A stretch of DNA of 64,000 nucleotides from an uncultured Alphaproteobacteria bacterium. GTDB taxonomy: Bacteria > Pseudomonadota > Alphaproteobacteria > Methylaequorales > Methylaequoraceae. Both the position numbers and the translations under genes were made by a program. Below are positions 29,854-39,511 of the stretch, in pieces. Position 1 is the stretch's first letter. Every line of letters begins with the position of its first letter. The stretch lies in contig CABYVV010000001.1 in NCBI GenBank assembly GCA_902522465.1, positions 180,229 to 244,228 of the forward strand, given 5' to 3'. Below the pieces are notes generated by a model. That model saw nothing but the letters and a program-made list of their open reading frames with translations, searched no databases and was not told where the DNA came from.

Positions 29854-32161
29854 CTTTTTCTCTTACATAGAATTCTAATTTATCATTCTGGATGACATCA
29901 TTGAATTTTGAAAGAACAATGCCGCATTCGAGTCCACTAAGTACTTCTTTAACCTGATTTTTTTCTCTTCTGAGACTTTGAATCTCACACTCATGGATTT
30001 TTTCCTCATTTCTAATTATTTTCACAAAAGATCTCGAACTTACTTTTCCCTCTTCAATAACACAGCCAGCAACTTTGTTAGAATCTGACAATTCAAAAAC
30101 CTGCTTTATGATGGCCTTTCCAATTAAAGTTTCAACTACTTTATCCTCGTCTAGTCCTTCGATTATTTTTTGTGCTTCATCCAGGACCTCATAGATAATT
30201 GAGAAGTATTTTATGCTTATTCCTTCTCTTTTTGACAGACTTTTAGCTTGAGTGTTTGCCTTAACATTAAAACCAAAAATTTTTGCTTGAGAGGCTATTG
30301 CCAATGTCACATCTGATTCATTAATTTCTCCAACTGCCGTATGTATTATTTTTATTTCTATGTTATCTGAATTCATTTTATTAAGACTTTGTTCTATAGC
30401 TTCTTTTGATCCATGCACATCTGTTTTAACAATTATTGAAATAGTTTTCTTATTTTCTTCTGAAGCGCTTTTAATCATTTGATCAATAGAAACTCTTTTT
30501 ACGGATGAGTTGTCCTCTATTCTCTTGCGTCTCGACCTGTATTGAGTTACCTCTCTTGCTCTTGATTCATTGTCAACTACAACCAATTTATCTCCAGATT
30601 CAGGAGTTCCTGATAATCCTAAAACCTCAACTGGATGGCTTGGAAAAGCAGTATTAATTTTATCTCCTGAGTCATTATACATTGCCCGTACTTTTCCCCA
30701 TTCTTTTCCGATTACTGCTATGTTTCCTATTTTTAAAGAACCATTTTGGATTAAAGTTGATACAACTGTTCCCTTGCCTTTTTCAATTTTTGATTCGATC
30801 ACAGTACCTTCCGCGCTTCTATTAGGGTTAGCCTTTAATTCAAGAATTTCAGATTGAAGTAGAATGGCATCAAGCAAATCATCTATTCCATCTTTTGTCT
30901 TTGCTGAAACATTTACGAATACATTCTGACCGCCCATTTTTTCATTTATGATTTCATGCTTCATTAGGTCTGCTTCAACCTTTTTAGGATTAGCAGTTGG
31001 TAGATCAATTTTATTAACTGCAACTATTATTGGACATCCAGATGCTTTGGCATGACTTATTGCCTCAATAGTTTGTTCGTTGACGCTATCATCGGCTGCA
31101 ACAACTAAAATAATTACATCTGTAATATTTGACCCTCTAGCTCTCATTTGACTAAACGCTGCGTGACCTGGAGTATCAATAAAAGTTATCATTTGTCCTT
31201 TTTTTGCTTCGACTATATAGGATCCAATATGCTGAGTTATCCCTCCAGCCTCAGATGCCGCAACTTTTTTTTCTCTTATGACATCCAGCAATGATGTTTT
31301 TCCATGGTCTACATGCCCCATAATAGTTACCACTGGTGGTCTGGGTAATAAATCTTTTTCTATGTCTGTTGGTCCACCTAACCCGACTTCAACATCAGAT
31401 TCACTGACTCTTTTTGGTGTATGCCCAAATTCAATTACTAATAATTCTGCAGTATCTCCGTCAATTATCTGATTTATTGTCGCCATAACTCCAAGCTTCA
31501 TCAATTGCTTTATCAAGTTAGAAGATTTTTCAGCCAGTCTGGAAGCGAGTTCATTGACTGCTATAACATCAGGAATAATAATCTCTTTCTTTTTCTTTTC
31601 TTTATTATCAAGACTTTCTTTGGAATCGACTTGTGAAACATTTCGAAGCTTTGCCTTTTCCCGCGCTCTTTTTATAGCAGCTAGAGATCTTACCTTTTCG
31701 TTGTCATCATCAAGCGCTTGGGAAATAGTAAGTTTTCCTTGTCTTCTATTCTCAAAACTTTTTGGAGATTTTATAAATTTGGGTTGTTTAGGTCTTTCTA
31801 ACTCTGCATTTCTTGTTTCATTAGGAACTGTTGACTCACTAAAATTCTTTGTAGAAGTTTTCTTATTGGTTTTTTTCTCTTCTTTTGTTTGCAAGGGATC
31901 ATCAGCAACTTCAACTTTTTGTGGTTCATTATTTTTTTTAATTACCTTAGATATCTCATGCTCGTTAAAATCAGTTGATTTGGGTTGATCTACTTTTTCG
32001 TTTTTTGAGAAACCACTCAATGATCTTTTTTTTTTTACTTCAACTGAAACTGATCTACTTCTTCCATGAGAAAAACTTTGTTTTATTTGACCGGCGTTAA
32101 TGGTTTTTTTTAATTGAAGTTTGCCTGTATGCCCATTTTTTTTATTGTTATTTTCTTCCAT
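29837..32161 (-). CDS. infB: Translation initiation factor IF-2
   Basis: GTPase that delivers initiator tRNA to the 30S subunit, 774 residues. A Lys/Glu-rich N-terminal part is followed by the IF2_N domain (IIPDVIAVNELASRLAEKSSNLIKQLMKLGVMATINQ). The G domain then has G1 GHVDHGKTSLLD, G3 DTPGHAAF and G4 NKID, and domains II-IV follow. The N-terminal region is shorter than in E. coli. It follows nusA by 5 bp; the ylxR gene usually found between them is absent. Confidence 0.96.
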   Translation of the reverse strand: MEENNNKKNGHTGKLQLKKTINAGQIKQSFSHGRSRSVSVEVKKKRSLSGFSKNEKVDQPKSTDFNEHEISKVIKKNNEPQKVEVADDPLQTKEEKKTNKKTSTKNFSESTVPNETRNAELERPKQPKFIKSPKSFENRRQGKLTISQALDDDNEKVRSLAAIKRAREKAKLRNVSQVDSKESLDNKEKKKKEIIIPDVIAVNELASRLAEKSSNLIKQLMKLGVMATINQIIDGDTAELLVIEFGHTPKRVSESDVEVGLGGPTDIEKDLLPRPPVVTIMGHVDHGKTSLLDVIREKKVAASEAGGITQHIGSYIVEAKKGQMITFIDTPGHAAFSQMRARGSNITDVIILVVAADDSVNEQTIEAISHAKASGCPIIVAVNKIDLPTANPKKVEADLMKHEIINEKMGGQNVFVNVSAKTKDGIDDLLDAILLQSEILELKANPNRSAEGTVIESKIEKGKGTVVSTLIQNGSLKIGNIAVIGKEWGKVRAMYNDSGDKINTAFPSHPVEVLGLSGTPESGDKLVVVDNESRAREVTQYRSRRKRIEDNSSVKRVSIDQMIKSASEENKKTISIIVKTDVHGSKEAIEQSLNKMNSDNIEIKIIHTAVGEINESDVTLAIASQAKIFGFNVKANTQAKSLSKREGISIKYFSIIYEVLDEAQKIIEGLDEDKVVETLIGKAIIKQVFELSDSNKVAGCVIEEGKVSSRSFVKIIRNEEKIHECEIQSLRREKNQVKEVLSGLECGIVLSKFNDVIQNDKLEFYVREKDEKKP

Positions 32162-32166
32162 CTATC

Positions 32167-33687
32167 CTAACTCTTGTACCAATGTTTCCTTGAATCCATT
32201 ATTATCTCATCAGCTTTTTCTTTATCCATATCTCTAAAGATTTCGATTAATTCGGAATTAGACAAGTCAGCAAGTTGATCTCTGGTTTTAATGTTATTTT
32301 CATTTAATTTTATCAATTGGTCGGTACTGAAAAAATCTGTATTAAGCATATATTCATCAACACCCGACTCTTTTAGTTTTGACAAGTTTTCAATTCTTAA
32401 TTTTTCGACGCAAGTTTTGGCTCGTTCAATCAGTTCTTTCGACAGAGTCTCGTCAAAACCTTCTATCGAAGTAAGTTCCTCCAAAGATACCAAAGCAACC
32501 TCATCGATAGATGAAAAACCTTCGGTTACTAATAAATGAGCAATTACTTCATCGACATCAAGTTGACTTATAAATTTTTGAGATAAATTTTTAAACTCTT
32601 CGTTCCTTCGATCAGATTCTTGTGAAGTTGTAAGTATGTCTATGCTCCATCCTGTTAAAGAACTTGCAAGCCTAACGTTCTGACCTTTCCTGCCTATTGC
32701 CAAGCTAAGTTGTTCATCTGGAACAATCACGTCAATTTTTTTCAAGTCTTCCTCTATTATTACTTTATCGACTTCGGCAGGACCAAGTGCGTTAACAACA
32801 AATGTTGCTATATCCTCAGACCATAGGACAATATCAATTTTTTCTCCTTGTAATTCATTGACAACTGCTTGGACCCTACTTCCTCTCATACCAACACATG
32901 CTCCAACGGGATCAATACTTTTTTCTTTAGTATATACCGCAATTTTAGCTCTACTTCCAGGGTCACGAGAAACCGACTTTACTTCAATAATTCCATCATA
33001 AATCTCTGGAACTTCTTGGAAGAATAATTTAACAAGAAAATTATTATGAGCTCTAGACAAGAAAATTTGAGGTCCTTTTAAATCATGCTTAACCTCATTA
33101 ATATATGCTCGAATTCTATCAGATCTTCTAAATATTTCTCTGTTCAACAACTCCTCTCTTCTCAGGATTGCTTCGCCTTTACCAAGATCTACAATTAAAT
33201 TTCCGTATTCAACTCTTTTAACAACTCCGTTTACAATTTCTCCGATTCTATCCTTAAATTCATTAAATTGCATAATTTTCTCAGCCTCTTTTACTTTTGA
33301 AAAGATAACCTGTTTTGCTGTTTGTACTGCTATTCTTCCAAAATCAAGAGGAGGCAACTCTTCTTTTACAAATTCACCGACATTTAAAGATTTTTGCTCC
33401 TTACTCAAGCTTGAAATATTGATTTTATTAATTCTTTCCTCAGAAGGTAATAAATTTATATCTTCGACCACCTCTTGGTAGCGAAACAAATTAATTTTTC
33501 CAGTCTTTTTGTCAACATGCGCTCTTATATCTAATTCAAACCCATATTTGGTCCTACCTGCTTTAGCAATTGCTGATTCCATAGCGTCAATAACTTCCAT
33601 TTCATCAATACCTTTTTCTTTAGCTATATTCTTTGCAACATCAATAATGTCAAAGCTAGGGTTTTCTCTTATGTCTTCTTTTTCCAA
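32167..33687 (-). CDS. nusA: Transcription termination/antitermination factor NusA
   Basis: The 506-residue protein has the NusA N-terminal domain, an S1 domain (IGEIVNGVVKRVEYGNLIVDLGKGEAILRREELL), two KH domains (GACVGMRGSRVQAVVNELQGEKIDIVLWS; LSLAIGRKGQNVRLASSLTGW) and two C-terminal helix-hairpin acidic repeats. Translation starts at a TTG preceded by AAGGATGA with proper spacing. No rimP precedes it: the 110 bp upstream is very AT-rich with no clear promoter or gene, and then trmB ends. It leads the nusA-infB-rbfA-truB-rpsO-pnp run. Confidence 0.95.
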   Translation of the reverse strand: MEKEDIRENPSFDIIDVAKNIAKEKGIDEMEVIDAMESAIAKAGRTKYGFELDIRAHVDKKTGKINLFRYQEVVEDINLLPSEERINKINISSLSKEQKSLNVGEFVKEELPPLDFGRIAVQTAKQVIFSKVKEAEKIMQFNEFKDRIGEIVNGVVKRVEYGNLIVDLGKGEAILRREELLNREIFRRSDRIRAYINEVKHDLKGPQIFLSRAHNNFLVKLFFQEVPEIYDGIIEVKSVSRDPGSRAKIAVYTKEKSIDPVGACVGMRGSRVQAVVNELQGEKIDIVLWSEDIATFVVNALGPAEVDKVIIEEDLKKIDVIVPDEQLSLAIGRKGQNVRLASSLTGWSIDILTTSQESDRRNEEFKNLSQKFISQLDVDEVIAHLLVTEGFSSIDEVALVSLEELTSIEGFDETLSKELIERAKTCVEKLRIENLSKLKESGVDEYMLNTDFFSTDQLIKLNENNIKTRDQLADLSNSELIEIFRDMDKEKADEIIMDSRKHWYKS

Positions 33688-33797
33688 TTTATTTCATCCT
33701 TAATTAATTAAAATAAAAACTTTAGTTTCGAAATTTGAAAATTTTTAATTATTAATACCAATACTTTAAGAAAACATAAATAATTTAATAAATTTTT

Positions 33798-34454
33798 TTA
33801 TTTTTTATATATAAAAAAGTTAATTTCGTTTTTTTCAGTCAAAGCCTTATTATAATACTTTGTAGGGAAAATATTTAACTTGCTAAAATTAATCTTTCTT
33901 TGTTTTAATTCAAATAACTTGAAAAACTTTCTATCTAAAAAGCATTTATTTATTTGATCTGAATAATCTTTGTCATCAGTAATCACAAAAACTTTAGAAT
34001 TATCAGAGGTTATCAATTCTAATTTTTTTATAAATTCACAGTTTACCAATCTTCTTTTGTTATGTTTTTTTTTTGGCCAGGGGTCTGGAAACAGTATATA
34101 AATTTCATTAAAAATTAAATCTTTAATAAGCTCGAATAAACTAGTGAAATCAAGATTTGTAAAATAAACATTTCTTGTAGACCTAAACACAATTTTTTTC
34201 ATAAGCTTTACATTGCCCGAGAGAAAAGGATCGCATGCTAAAAAAATCTCTTTCTTTCTTTCCTCTGACTGAAAAATTACATTATCACCAGTTCCAAATC
34301 CAACTTCTAAATTTACTAAATCAGAAGAACCCTGAAGTCTAGTTTTTAATTCTTTAAAGTTTAATTGATTAAAAAAAAAGGGAGATTTCTTTAATTCAAT
34401 GGAATCAAAGTTTTTTTTGTTTCTCGAAAGTTTTCTACCGTATGATATCGACAT
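33798..34454 (-). CDS. trmB: tRNA (guanine-N7-)-methyltransferase
   Basis: SAM-dependent enzyme making m7G46 in tRNA. LEVGFGTGDNVIFQ is the SAM motif. EIYILFPDPWPKKKHNKRRLVNCEFI is the diagnostic TrmB sequence with the catalytic Asp. N-terminal YGRKLSRNKKN matches the RxR-like start of the family. The protein has 218 residues. It follows metK by 3 bp. Confidence 0.93.
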   Translation of the reverse strand: MSISYGRKLSRNKKNFDSIELKKSPFFFNQLNFKELKTRLQGSSDLVNLEVGFGTGDNVIFQSEERKKEIFLACDPFLSGNVKLMKKIVFRSTRNVYFTNLDFTSLFELIKDLIFNEIYILFPDPWPKKKHNKRRLVNCEFIKKLELITSDNSKVFVITDDKDYSDQINKCFLDRKFFKLFELKQRKINFSKLNIFPTKYYNKALTEKNEINFFIYKK

Positions 34455-34457
34455 TTA

Positions 34458-35633
34458 TTAGTAGTCATTAAATATTTTTTCCGCTAGGTCTGTTTTCTCC
34501 CAAGAGAAACAACCAGTTTCTGAATCAAAGTTTCTTCCAAAATGACCGTACGTTGCTGTTGGTTCATAAATTGGTTTGTCAAGTTTAAGATAACTCTTTA
34601 TTCCCTCGGGTGATAAATCAACATACGAGTTTATAATTTCGATGATTTTCTTAGAATTGATTTTAGACTCTTTATCTGTTTTTAGATAAATTGAAATTGG
34701 CTGGGCAACTCCAATAGCATAGGATAGTTGTATCAAACACTTCTTTGCTAGCTTACTTGCAACTACATTTTTTGCAAGATACCTTGCTATGTACGCAGCA
34801 GATCTATCAACCTTCGTATAATCTTTTCCTGAAAACGCACCACCACCATGCGGAGCTGCCCCACCATAAGTATCAACTATTATTTTCCTACCTGTCAAAC
34901 CAGTATCACCGTCTGGACCACCAACAACAAACCTTCCAGTTGGGTTTATAAGAATTTGCTTTGATTCAGGAAGCATTGCTGATGGAATGGAACTTTCTAT
35001 TATTTCAATTACTTTATGTCTAATCTCTGTTGTTGCAATATCAGGTAGATGTTGAGTTGAAACAACCACAGATGTTATTTTTTTTGGTTTTCCATTGAAA
35101 TACTCCATGGAAACTTGACTCTTGGAATCAGGTCCGAAAAAAGAATTGCTATTCTTTCTAAATTTTGAAAGTGCTAGCAAAATTTTATGAGAATAAAAAA
35201 TAGGTGCTGGCATAAGAGATTCAGTTTCTGAACATGCAAAACCAAACATAATTCCTTGATCACCTGCACCTATAAATTTTTCAGAGTCAACACCCTGAGA
35301 TATGTCTTTGGACTGTTGATGAAGATAATTTTCTATCTTTAAATTCTTCCAATGAAATCCTTCTTGTTCATATCCAATATCTTTTATTTTATCTCTAATT
35401 CTGATATCAATTTTCTCATTAGTAACTCTATCAATATTTTCTGATATTTTGACCTCTCCAGATAAAATTACTCTATTTGTAGTTGTTAATGTCTCGCAGG
35501 CTACACGTGAATTTCTATCCGCATCCATGTACATATCGACCACTAAATCAGATATCTGGTCACAAATTTTGTCAGGATGTCCCTCTGAAACAGATTCGCT
35601 AGTGAAAATAAAATTATCTTGATTAACTGTCAT
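34458..35633 (-). CDS. metK: S-adenosylmethionine synthetase
   Basis: Makes SAM from methionine and ATP. FTSESVSEGHPDKICDQISDLVVD, GAGDQGIMFGFA, and the phosphate loop GGGAFSGKDYTKVDRSAAY are the classic MetK motifs. Length is 391. Only 23 bp separate it from lnt upstream, so there is no room for a SAM riboswitch directly before the gene. A SAM-using methyltransferase (trmB) follows. Confidence 0.97.
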   Translation of the reverse strand: MTVNQDNFIFTSESVSEGHPDKICDQISDLVVDMYMDADRNSRVACETLTTTNRVILSGEVKISENIDRVTNEKIDIRIRDKIKDIGYEQEGFHWKNLKIENYLHQQSKDISQGVDSEKFIGAGDQGIMFGFACSETESLMPAPIFYSHKILLALSKFRKNSNSFFGPDSKSQVSMEYFNGKPKKITSVVVSTQHLPDIATTEIRHKVIEIIESSIPSAMLPESKQILINPTGRFVVGGPDGDTGLTGRKIIVDTYGGAAPHGGGAFSGKDYTKVDRSAAYIARYLAKNVVASKLAKKCLIQLSYAIGVAQPISIYLKTDKESKINSKKIIEIINSYVDLSPEGIKSYLKLDKPIYEPTATYGHFGRNFDSETGCFSWEKTDLAEKIFNDY

Positions 35634-35656
35634 TAATAAAGATTAGTATTTCATTA

Positions 35657-37186
35657 TTACATTTTTTTCAAACTTTTTCTTTTTTTTATAATTTTATCAC
35701 AAATTAAACTAAGAGAAAAAATTAGGATCAAGAAAATTATTAGAATCCTCTCCTTATTTTTAATAAAAAAAGTTGAATTCGTTCCTAGGTTAATTTCACT
35801 TTGGATGAAATTTCTCTTGTTTAATCCAATTTTTTTTAGAACTTTTCCATTTGAATCTGTAATTACTGAAATTCCTGAATTAGCAGATCTTATCAATGGA
35901 ATACCTTTCTCAACTGACCTAAATATTGAAGCATTTAAGTGTTGAGTAGGACCATATAGATTTCCAAACCAGGCATCATTAGTAATATTTATTATAAGCA
36001 TTACTTTGTTTTCATTAGAAGTTTGAAAAATCGCTTCATAGCAAATCGACGGTTCAAAATTAATTTTTTTTTCTTTGTAATCTAGTGTTAAATAATTAGC
36101 CATACCTCCTACACTGAAATCAGTTTTACCGGGAGTTAATTTCCAAAAACTCACAAAAGAACGAAGTGGAATAAATTCTCCAAATGGAACTAAACGTCTT
36201 TTGTCGTAGTAAACAACTCTATCTTTTTGAATAACATAAAGGGTATTATAAATATCAAAGCCTTCTCCAGTAAAACTTCTTCTAAGTCCACCGGTTATCA
36301 AAGTTGTTTTTTTTCCAAGTTTTTTTTTTATATATTCTAATAATTCTTTTTGTTCGTTTAGATACACGGTTAATGCTACTTCAGGCCAAACTACTATAAT
36401 TTCTTTTTCTGCGTTATTATGTCCAGATAGTTCTAATAAATTATCAATATGTTTCTCAAAATAATTTTTTCTCCATTTCTCTTTTTGGGATATGTTCGGC
36501 TGGATTACTTTTAATAAAACTTTTTGATCTGAAGATATATTTTTTGATCCGAATTCCGACACTAAGATTAGAAAGAAAGGTAGTGAAAAGATAGAAAAAA
36601 GCGTTAATAAAAATTTTTTTTTTGTAAAAGAAAAACTTATTAAACTGATCCAGTAAAAAGTCAAAAATGATAGTCCAAAAACACCCACATACGCAGCAAT
36701 TTTAATCAGTCTAGCATCAAACACCCAAATATGACCAGCTAGATTAAATGGTAAACCTCCAAAAATATTCGATCGTAAGAACTCTGGTATAAACAAAGAA
36801 AGGGAAATTACGAAACATGTCGTAAAAAAATGGTCTTCATTTTTTGAATATCGGCTAAGAAAGACCGTGATCAAAATACTTGGGATAGTAAAAAACAGAC
36901 CCATTAACAAAGGGAATATAAGAAAAACAATTGGAGCAAGATGAAAGTGTTTCTCATAAACTAAAAATGGGTTTACGATCCAATTCATAGATGAAGCAAA
37001 GAATCCAATTCCAAATAACCATCCAGAAAAAAAACTACTTAAAATTTTCTGGTTCTTTAAAATTCCAGTTAGAAAGAAATAATACCCCAGTATGAACAAT
37101 GGAATCAATAGAGGTATAGATATAGATATACCACTAATTGATCCTGCCAGAAAAAATTTCCCAAAAAAATAAATTCTACTTAACAT
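35657..37186 (-). CDS. lnt: Apolipoprotein N-acyltransferase
   Basis: Inner-membrane enzyme that adds the third acyl chain to lipoproteins, 509 residues. The N-terminal half has about seven membrane helices. The nitrilase-like domain supplies the catalytic triad: Glu in VVWPEVALT, Lys in the DKRRLVPFGEFIPL loop, and Cys in FEPSICYEAIF. NDAWFGNLYGPTQHL is also diagnostic. It overlaps the corC-like gene by 11 bp, the usual corC-lnt pairing. Confidence 0.95.
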   Translation of the reverse strand: MLSRIYFFGKFFLAGSISGISISIPLLIPLFILGYYFFLTGILKNQKILSSFFSGWLFGIGFFASSMNWIVNPFLVYEKHFHLAPIVFLIFPLLMGLFFTIPSILITVFLSRYSKNEDHFFTTCFVISLSLFIPEFLRSNIFGGLPFNLAGHIWVFDARLIKIAAYVGVFGLSFLTFYWISLISFSFTKKKFLLTLFSIFSLPFFLILVSEFGSKNISSDQKVLLKVIQPNISQKEKWRKNYFEKHIDNLLELSGHNNAEKEIIVVWPEVALTVYLNEQKELLEYIKKKLGKKTTLITGGLRRSFTGEGFDIYNTLYVIQKDRVVYYDKRRLVPFGEFIPLRSFVSFWKLTPGKTDFSVGGMANYLTLDYKEKKINFEPSICYEAIFQTSNENKVMLIINITNDAWFGNLYGPTQHLNASIFRSVEKGIPLIRSANSGISVITDSNGKVLKKIGLNKRNFIQSEINLGTNSTFFIKNKERILIIFLILIFSLSLICDKIIKKRKSLKKM

Positions 37187-38012
37187 TTACAAGAATTCTT
37201 TTTATTTTTCTCGTATCCGCATCCCTGATAGTGAATTCTAATCCGCTTTTATGAGTGATAACCTCTCCTCTGCTAGGAATCTTTCCAAGCAAATTAAAGA
37301 CTAGTCCGCCCACGGTATCAATGTCTTCTTTTTCCTCAGCAGAAAAATAAACTCCAATTTTATTCTCTAACTCTTCGACTGTTAGTCTAGCTGAAACATC
37401 ATATGTTTTTTTCGATATTTTTTTTATTTCTTCTATCTCTTCAAAATCGTGTTCGTCTTTAATTTCTCCAACTATTTCTTCGACTAAATCTTCAATGGTG
37501 ACAAGTCCATTTGTTCCCCCGAATTCATCAACTACGATCGACATATGAATTTGTTCTGATCTCATTTTTAAAAGCAAGTCTAAAATTTTCATTGATGGTG
37601 AGGCAAATAATATTTTGCGTATAATAGTTTTTGGCAATTTTAAATTTTTTCTACTTCTAGAATTATTTATATTCTCAAATAAATCTCTTATGTGAATCAT
37701 ACCAACAATTCTATCAAGGTTTTTCTCAAATATAGGGATTCGAGAATGTTTTGTTTTGTTAATAAAGCCAACCAATTCATTTACTTTTATATCTGATGCT
37801 ACAGCGTCAATATCCGCCCGTGGAATCATTACATCCTCGATACATTTATCACTAAGATTAATGACATTCTTAAAAATATTTTTTGTACCGTCATCAATTT
37901 TTTCCGATCCATTTTTATTATCCACGATTAAATCTTCTAAAACATTCTTTATGTCCTCTTTGTCATTAGATCTAAAGAAAGAGTTAATTTTTGAATAGAT
38001 AGTCTTAATCAT
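37176..38012 (-). CDS. corC: CorC/HlyC-type CBS domain protein
   Basis: The 278-residue protein has two CBS repeats (DVMIPRADIDAVASDIKVNELVGFINKTKHSRIPIFEKNLDRIVGMIHIRDL and MKILDLLLKMRSEQIHMSIVVDEFGGTNGLVTIEDLVEEIVGEI) and a C-terminal transporter-associated CorC_HlyC domain. There is no DUF21 membrane domain, so it is the soluble form. CorC is linked to Mg/Co efflux, but the molecular role is debated. It follows ybeY by 8 bp and overlaps lnt. Confidence 0.9.
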   Translation of the reverse strand: MIKTIYSKINSFFRSNDKEDIKNVLEDLIVDNKNGSEKIDDGTKNIFKNVINLSDKCIEDVMIPRADIDAVASDIKVNELVGFINKTKHSRIPIFEKNLDRIVGMIHIRDLFENINNSRSRKNLKLPKTIIRKILFASPSMKILDLLLKMRSEQIHMSIVVDEFGGTNGLVTIEDLVEEIVGEIKDEHDFEEIEEIKKISKKTYDVSARLTVEELENKIGVYFSAEEKEDIDTVGGLVFNLLGKIPSRGEVITHKSGLEFTIRDADTRKIKRILVNVK

Positions 38013-38020
38013 TTTGAAAA

Positions 38021-38485
38021 TTAATCAATTACTCTATTTGCTAGTTTAATAAGAATATCTTTTTCTTTTTTTTCCATTACCTTGGCATCAACTTCATTTT
38101 CATGATCATAACCTATTAGATGGAGAATACTGTGTGTCAACATATGTAGAAGATGATGAAAAAAATGTATATCTTGTTCAAGTGCTTCAGAAAATATTTT
38201 TTCTAAAGAAATTACAATATCTCCTAATATGTAGTAATTCTTTAAATTATTAAACATTCTATTTTCATTTTGAGGAAAAGATAAAACGTTTGTAACCTTA
38301 TTAATATTTCTGTATTTAAGATTAATTTCTTTAATTTTGTCATTATTAGTTAAGAAAACAGATATATAAACATCTTCCTTATTATTGTTTAACATTTCCA
38401 GTATAAGATCAATTGAATTTTTAACAAAATTCTTTACTTTTAAAGTTTTGAATTTTCGATCACAGTCAAATTTGATTTCAATCAT
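38021..38485 (-). CDS. ybeY: Endoribonuclease YbeY (rRNA maturation factor)
   Basis: Zinc-dependent RNase involved in 16S rRNA maturation and ribosome quality control. The motif HSILHLIGYDHENE has the three zinc-binding His residues. YRNINKVTNVLSFP and YILGDIVIS are also conserved. The track start (38554) lies inside phoH. The ATG at 38485, giving MIEIKFDCDRK, overlaps phoH by 8 bp and matches the usual length of about 150. It sits in the phoH-ybeY-corC-lnt order found across proteobacteria. Confidence 0.93.
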   Translation of the reverse strand: MIEIKFDCDRKFKTLKVKNFVKNSIDLILEMLNNNKEDVYISVFLTNNDKIKEINLKYRNINKVTNVLSFPQNENRMFNNLKNYYILGDIVISLEKIFSEALEQDIHFFHHLLHMLTHSILHLIGYDHENEVDAKVMEKKEKDILIKLANRVID

Positions 38486-39503
38486 CCTTAATATTTTTTT
38501 TGTACTCTTGACCCACGCCTTGAACTCTTTCGAATTCTTCATATTTGGCGACAATCTTAGATACTAGGGAGTTTCTAACTACATCTTTTTCTTTAAATTC
38601 AATAAAACCAATATCATCAATATTTTTAAGGATCCTAATTGACTCCCTCAATCCTGATTTGGTACCTGAAGGTAAATCTACTTGAGAGAGATCTCCATTG
38701 ACAATCATCTTTGAGTTCTCTCCGAGTCTTGTAAGAAACATCTTCATTTGAATTGCTGTTGTATTTTGGGATTCATCTAAGATAATAAATGAATTTGACA
38801 ATGTTCTCCCTCGCATAAAAGCAAGTGGGGCTATTTCAATCAATCCATTTTCAATTTTTTTTAGAACTTCTGAGAATGAAAGCATGTCGTTCAAAGCATC
38901 ATAAATAGGACGTAGATATGGATCAATCTTTTCTTTTAAGTCTCCTGGAAGAAAACCTAGTCTTTCTCCAGCTTCAACCGCAGGTCTTGATAAAATAATT
39001 TTATCAATTTGACCAGATTTCAACATTGAAACAGCTAATGCTACCGCCAAGTAAGTTTTACCAGTTCCAGCTGGCCCGCAGCAAAATACAAGGTCTTTCT
39101 TTTTTACTAAATTAAAATATTCAACTTGTTTCTTTGACCTAGGTTTTATTAATCTTTTTCCAGCTGTAAATGATAATGAATCTATATTTTTTATTTTGTT
39201 ATATATTTTATTTGTAGAATCTCTAAATATGTTAATTGTTCCCTTAACTTCTCCTTCATCAAGAAAGTTATTTTTTTTTACATTCTCATACAGATGATTT
39301 AACAAGTTTTTTGTAATTTCGACACTACTATCATTTCCGCTTAATTTTAAGAAATTTCCACGTGTAATTATTGATATTGACATTTCTTGTTCAATTAAAC
39401 GTAAAAATTTATCATGCTCCCCATAAAGAAGTGGCAATAGAGAATTCTCAGTAAATGAAATTGTTTGAGAGTGTGTTTTGTGATCTTTACTAATTTTTTT
39501 CAA
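38478..39503 (-). CDS. PhoH-like ATPase (YbeZ type)
   Basis: The 341-residue ATPase has Walker A CGPAGTGKTYLAVALAVS, RPAVEAGERLGFLPGDLKEKIDPYLRPIYDAL, and Walker B SFIILDESQNTT. An N-terminal KH-like region precedes the ATPase part. The family is a partner of YbeY in RNA metabolism. The gene name recalls phosphate starvation, but this subgroup is a housekeeping member beside ybeY, so no Pho control is implied. Confidence 0.92.
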   Translation of the reverse strand: MKKISKDHKTHSQTISFTENSLLPLLYGEHDKFLRLIEQEMSISIITRGNFLKLSGNDSSVEITKNLLNHLYENVKKNNFLDEGEVKGTINIFRDSTNKIYNKIKNIDSLSFTAGKRLIKPRSKKQVEYFNLVKKKDLVFCCGPAGTGKTYLAVALAVSMLKSGQIDKIILSRPAVEAGERLGFLPGDLKEKIDPYLRPIYDALNDMLSFSEVLKKIENGLIEIAPLAFMRGRTLSNSFIILDESQNTTAIQMKMFLTRLGENSKMIVNGDLSQVDLPSGTKSGLRESIRILKNIDDIGFIEFKEKDVVRNSLVSKIVAKYEEFERVQGVGQEYKKNIKDD

Positions 39504-39511
39504 TTCCTTCT

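Noticed and set aside
31554-31988. 144-codon plus-strand ORF
   Set aside because: It is the antisense of the low-complexity Lys/Glu-rich N-terminal part of infB; Ser/Phe-rich composition is that of a shadow frame.
35634-35656. Possible SAM riboswitch before metK
   Set aside because: Only 23 bp separate lnt and metK, too short for any known SAM riboswitch.
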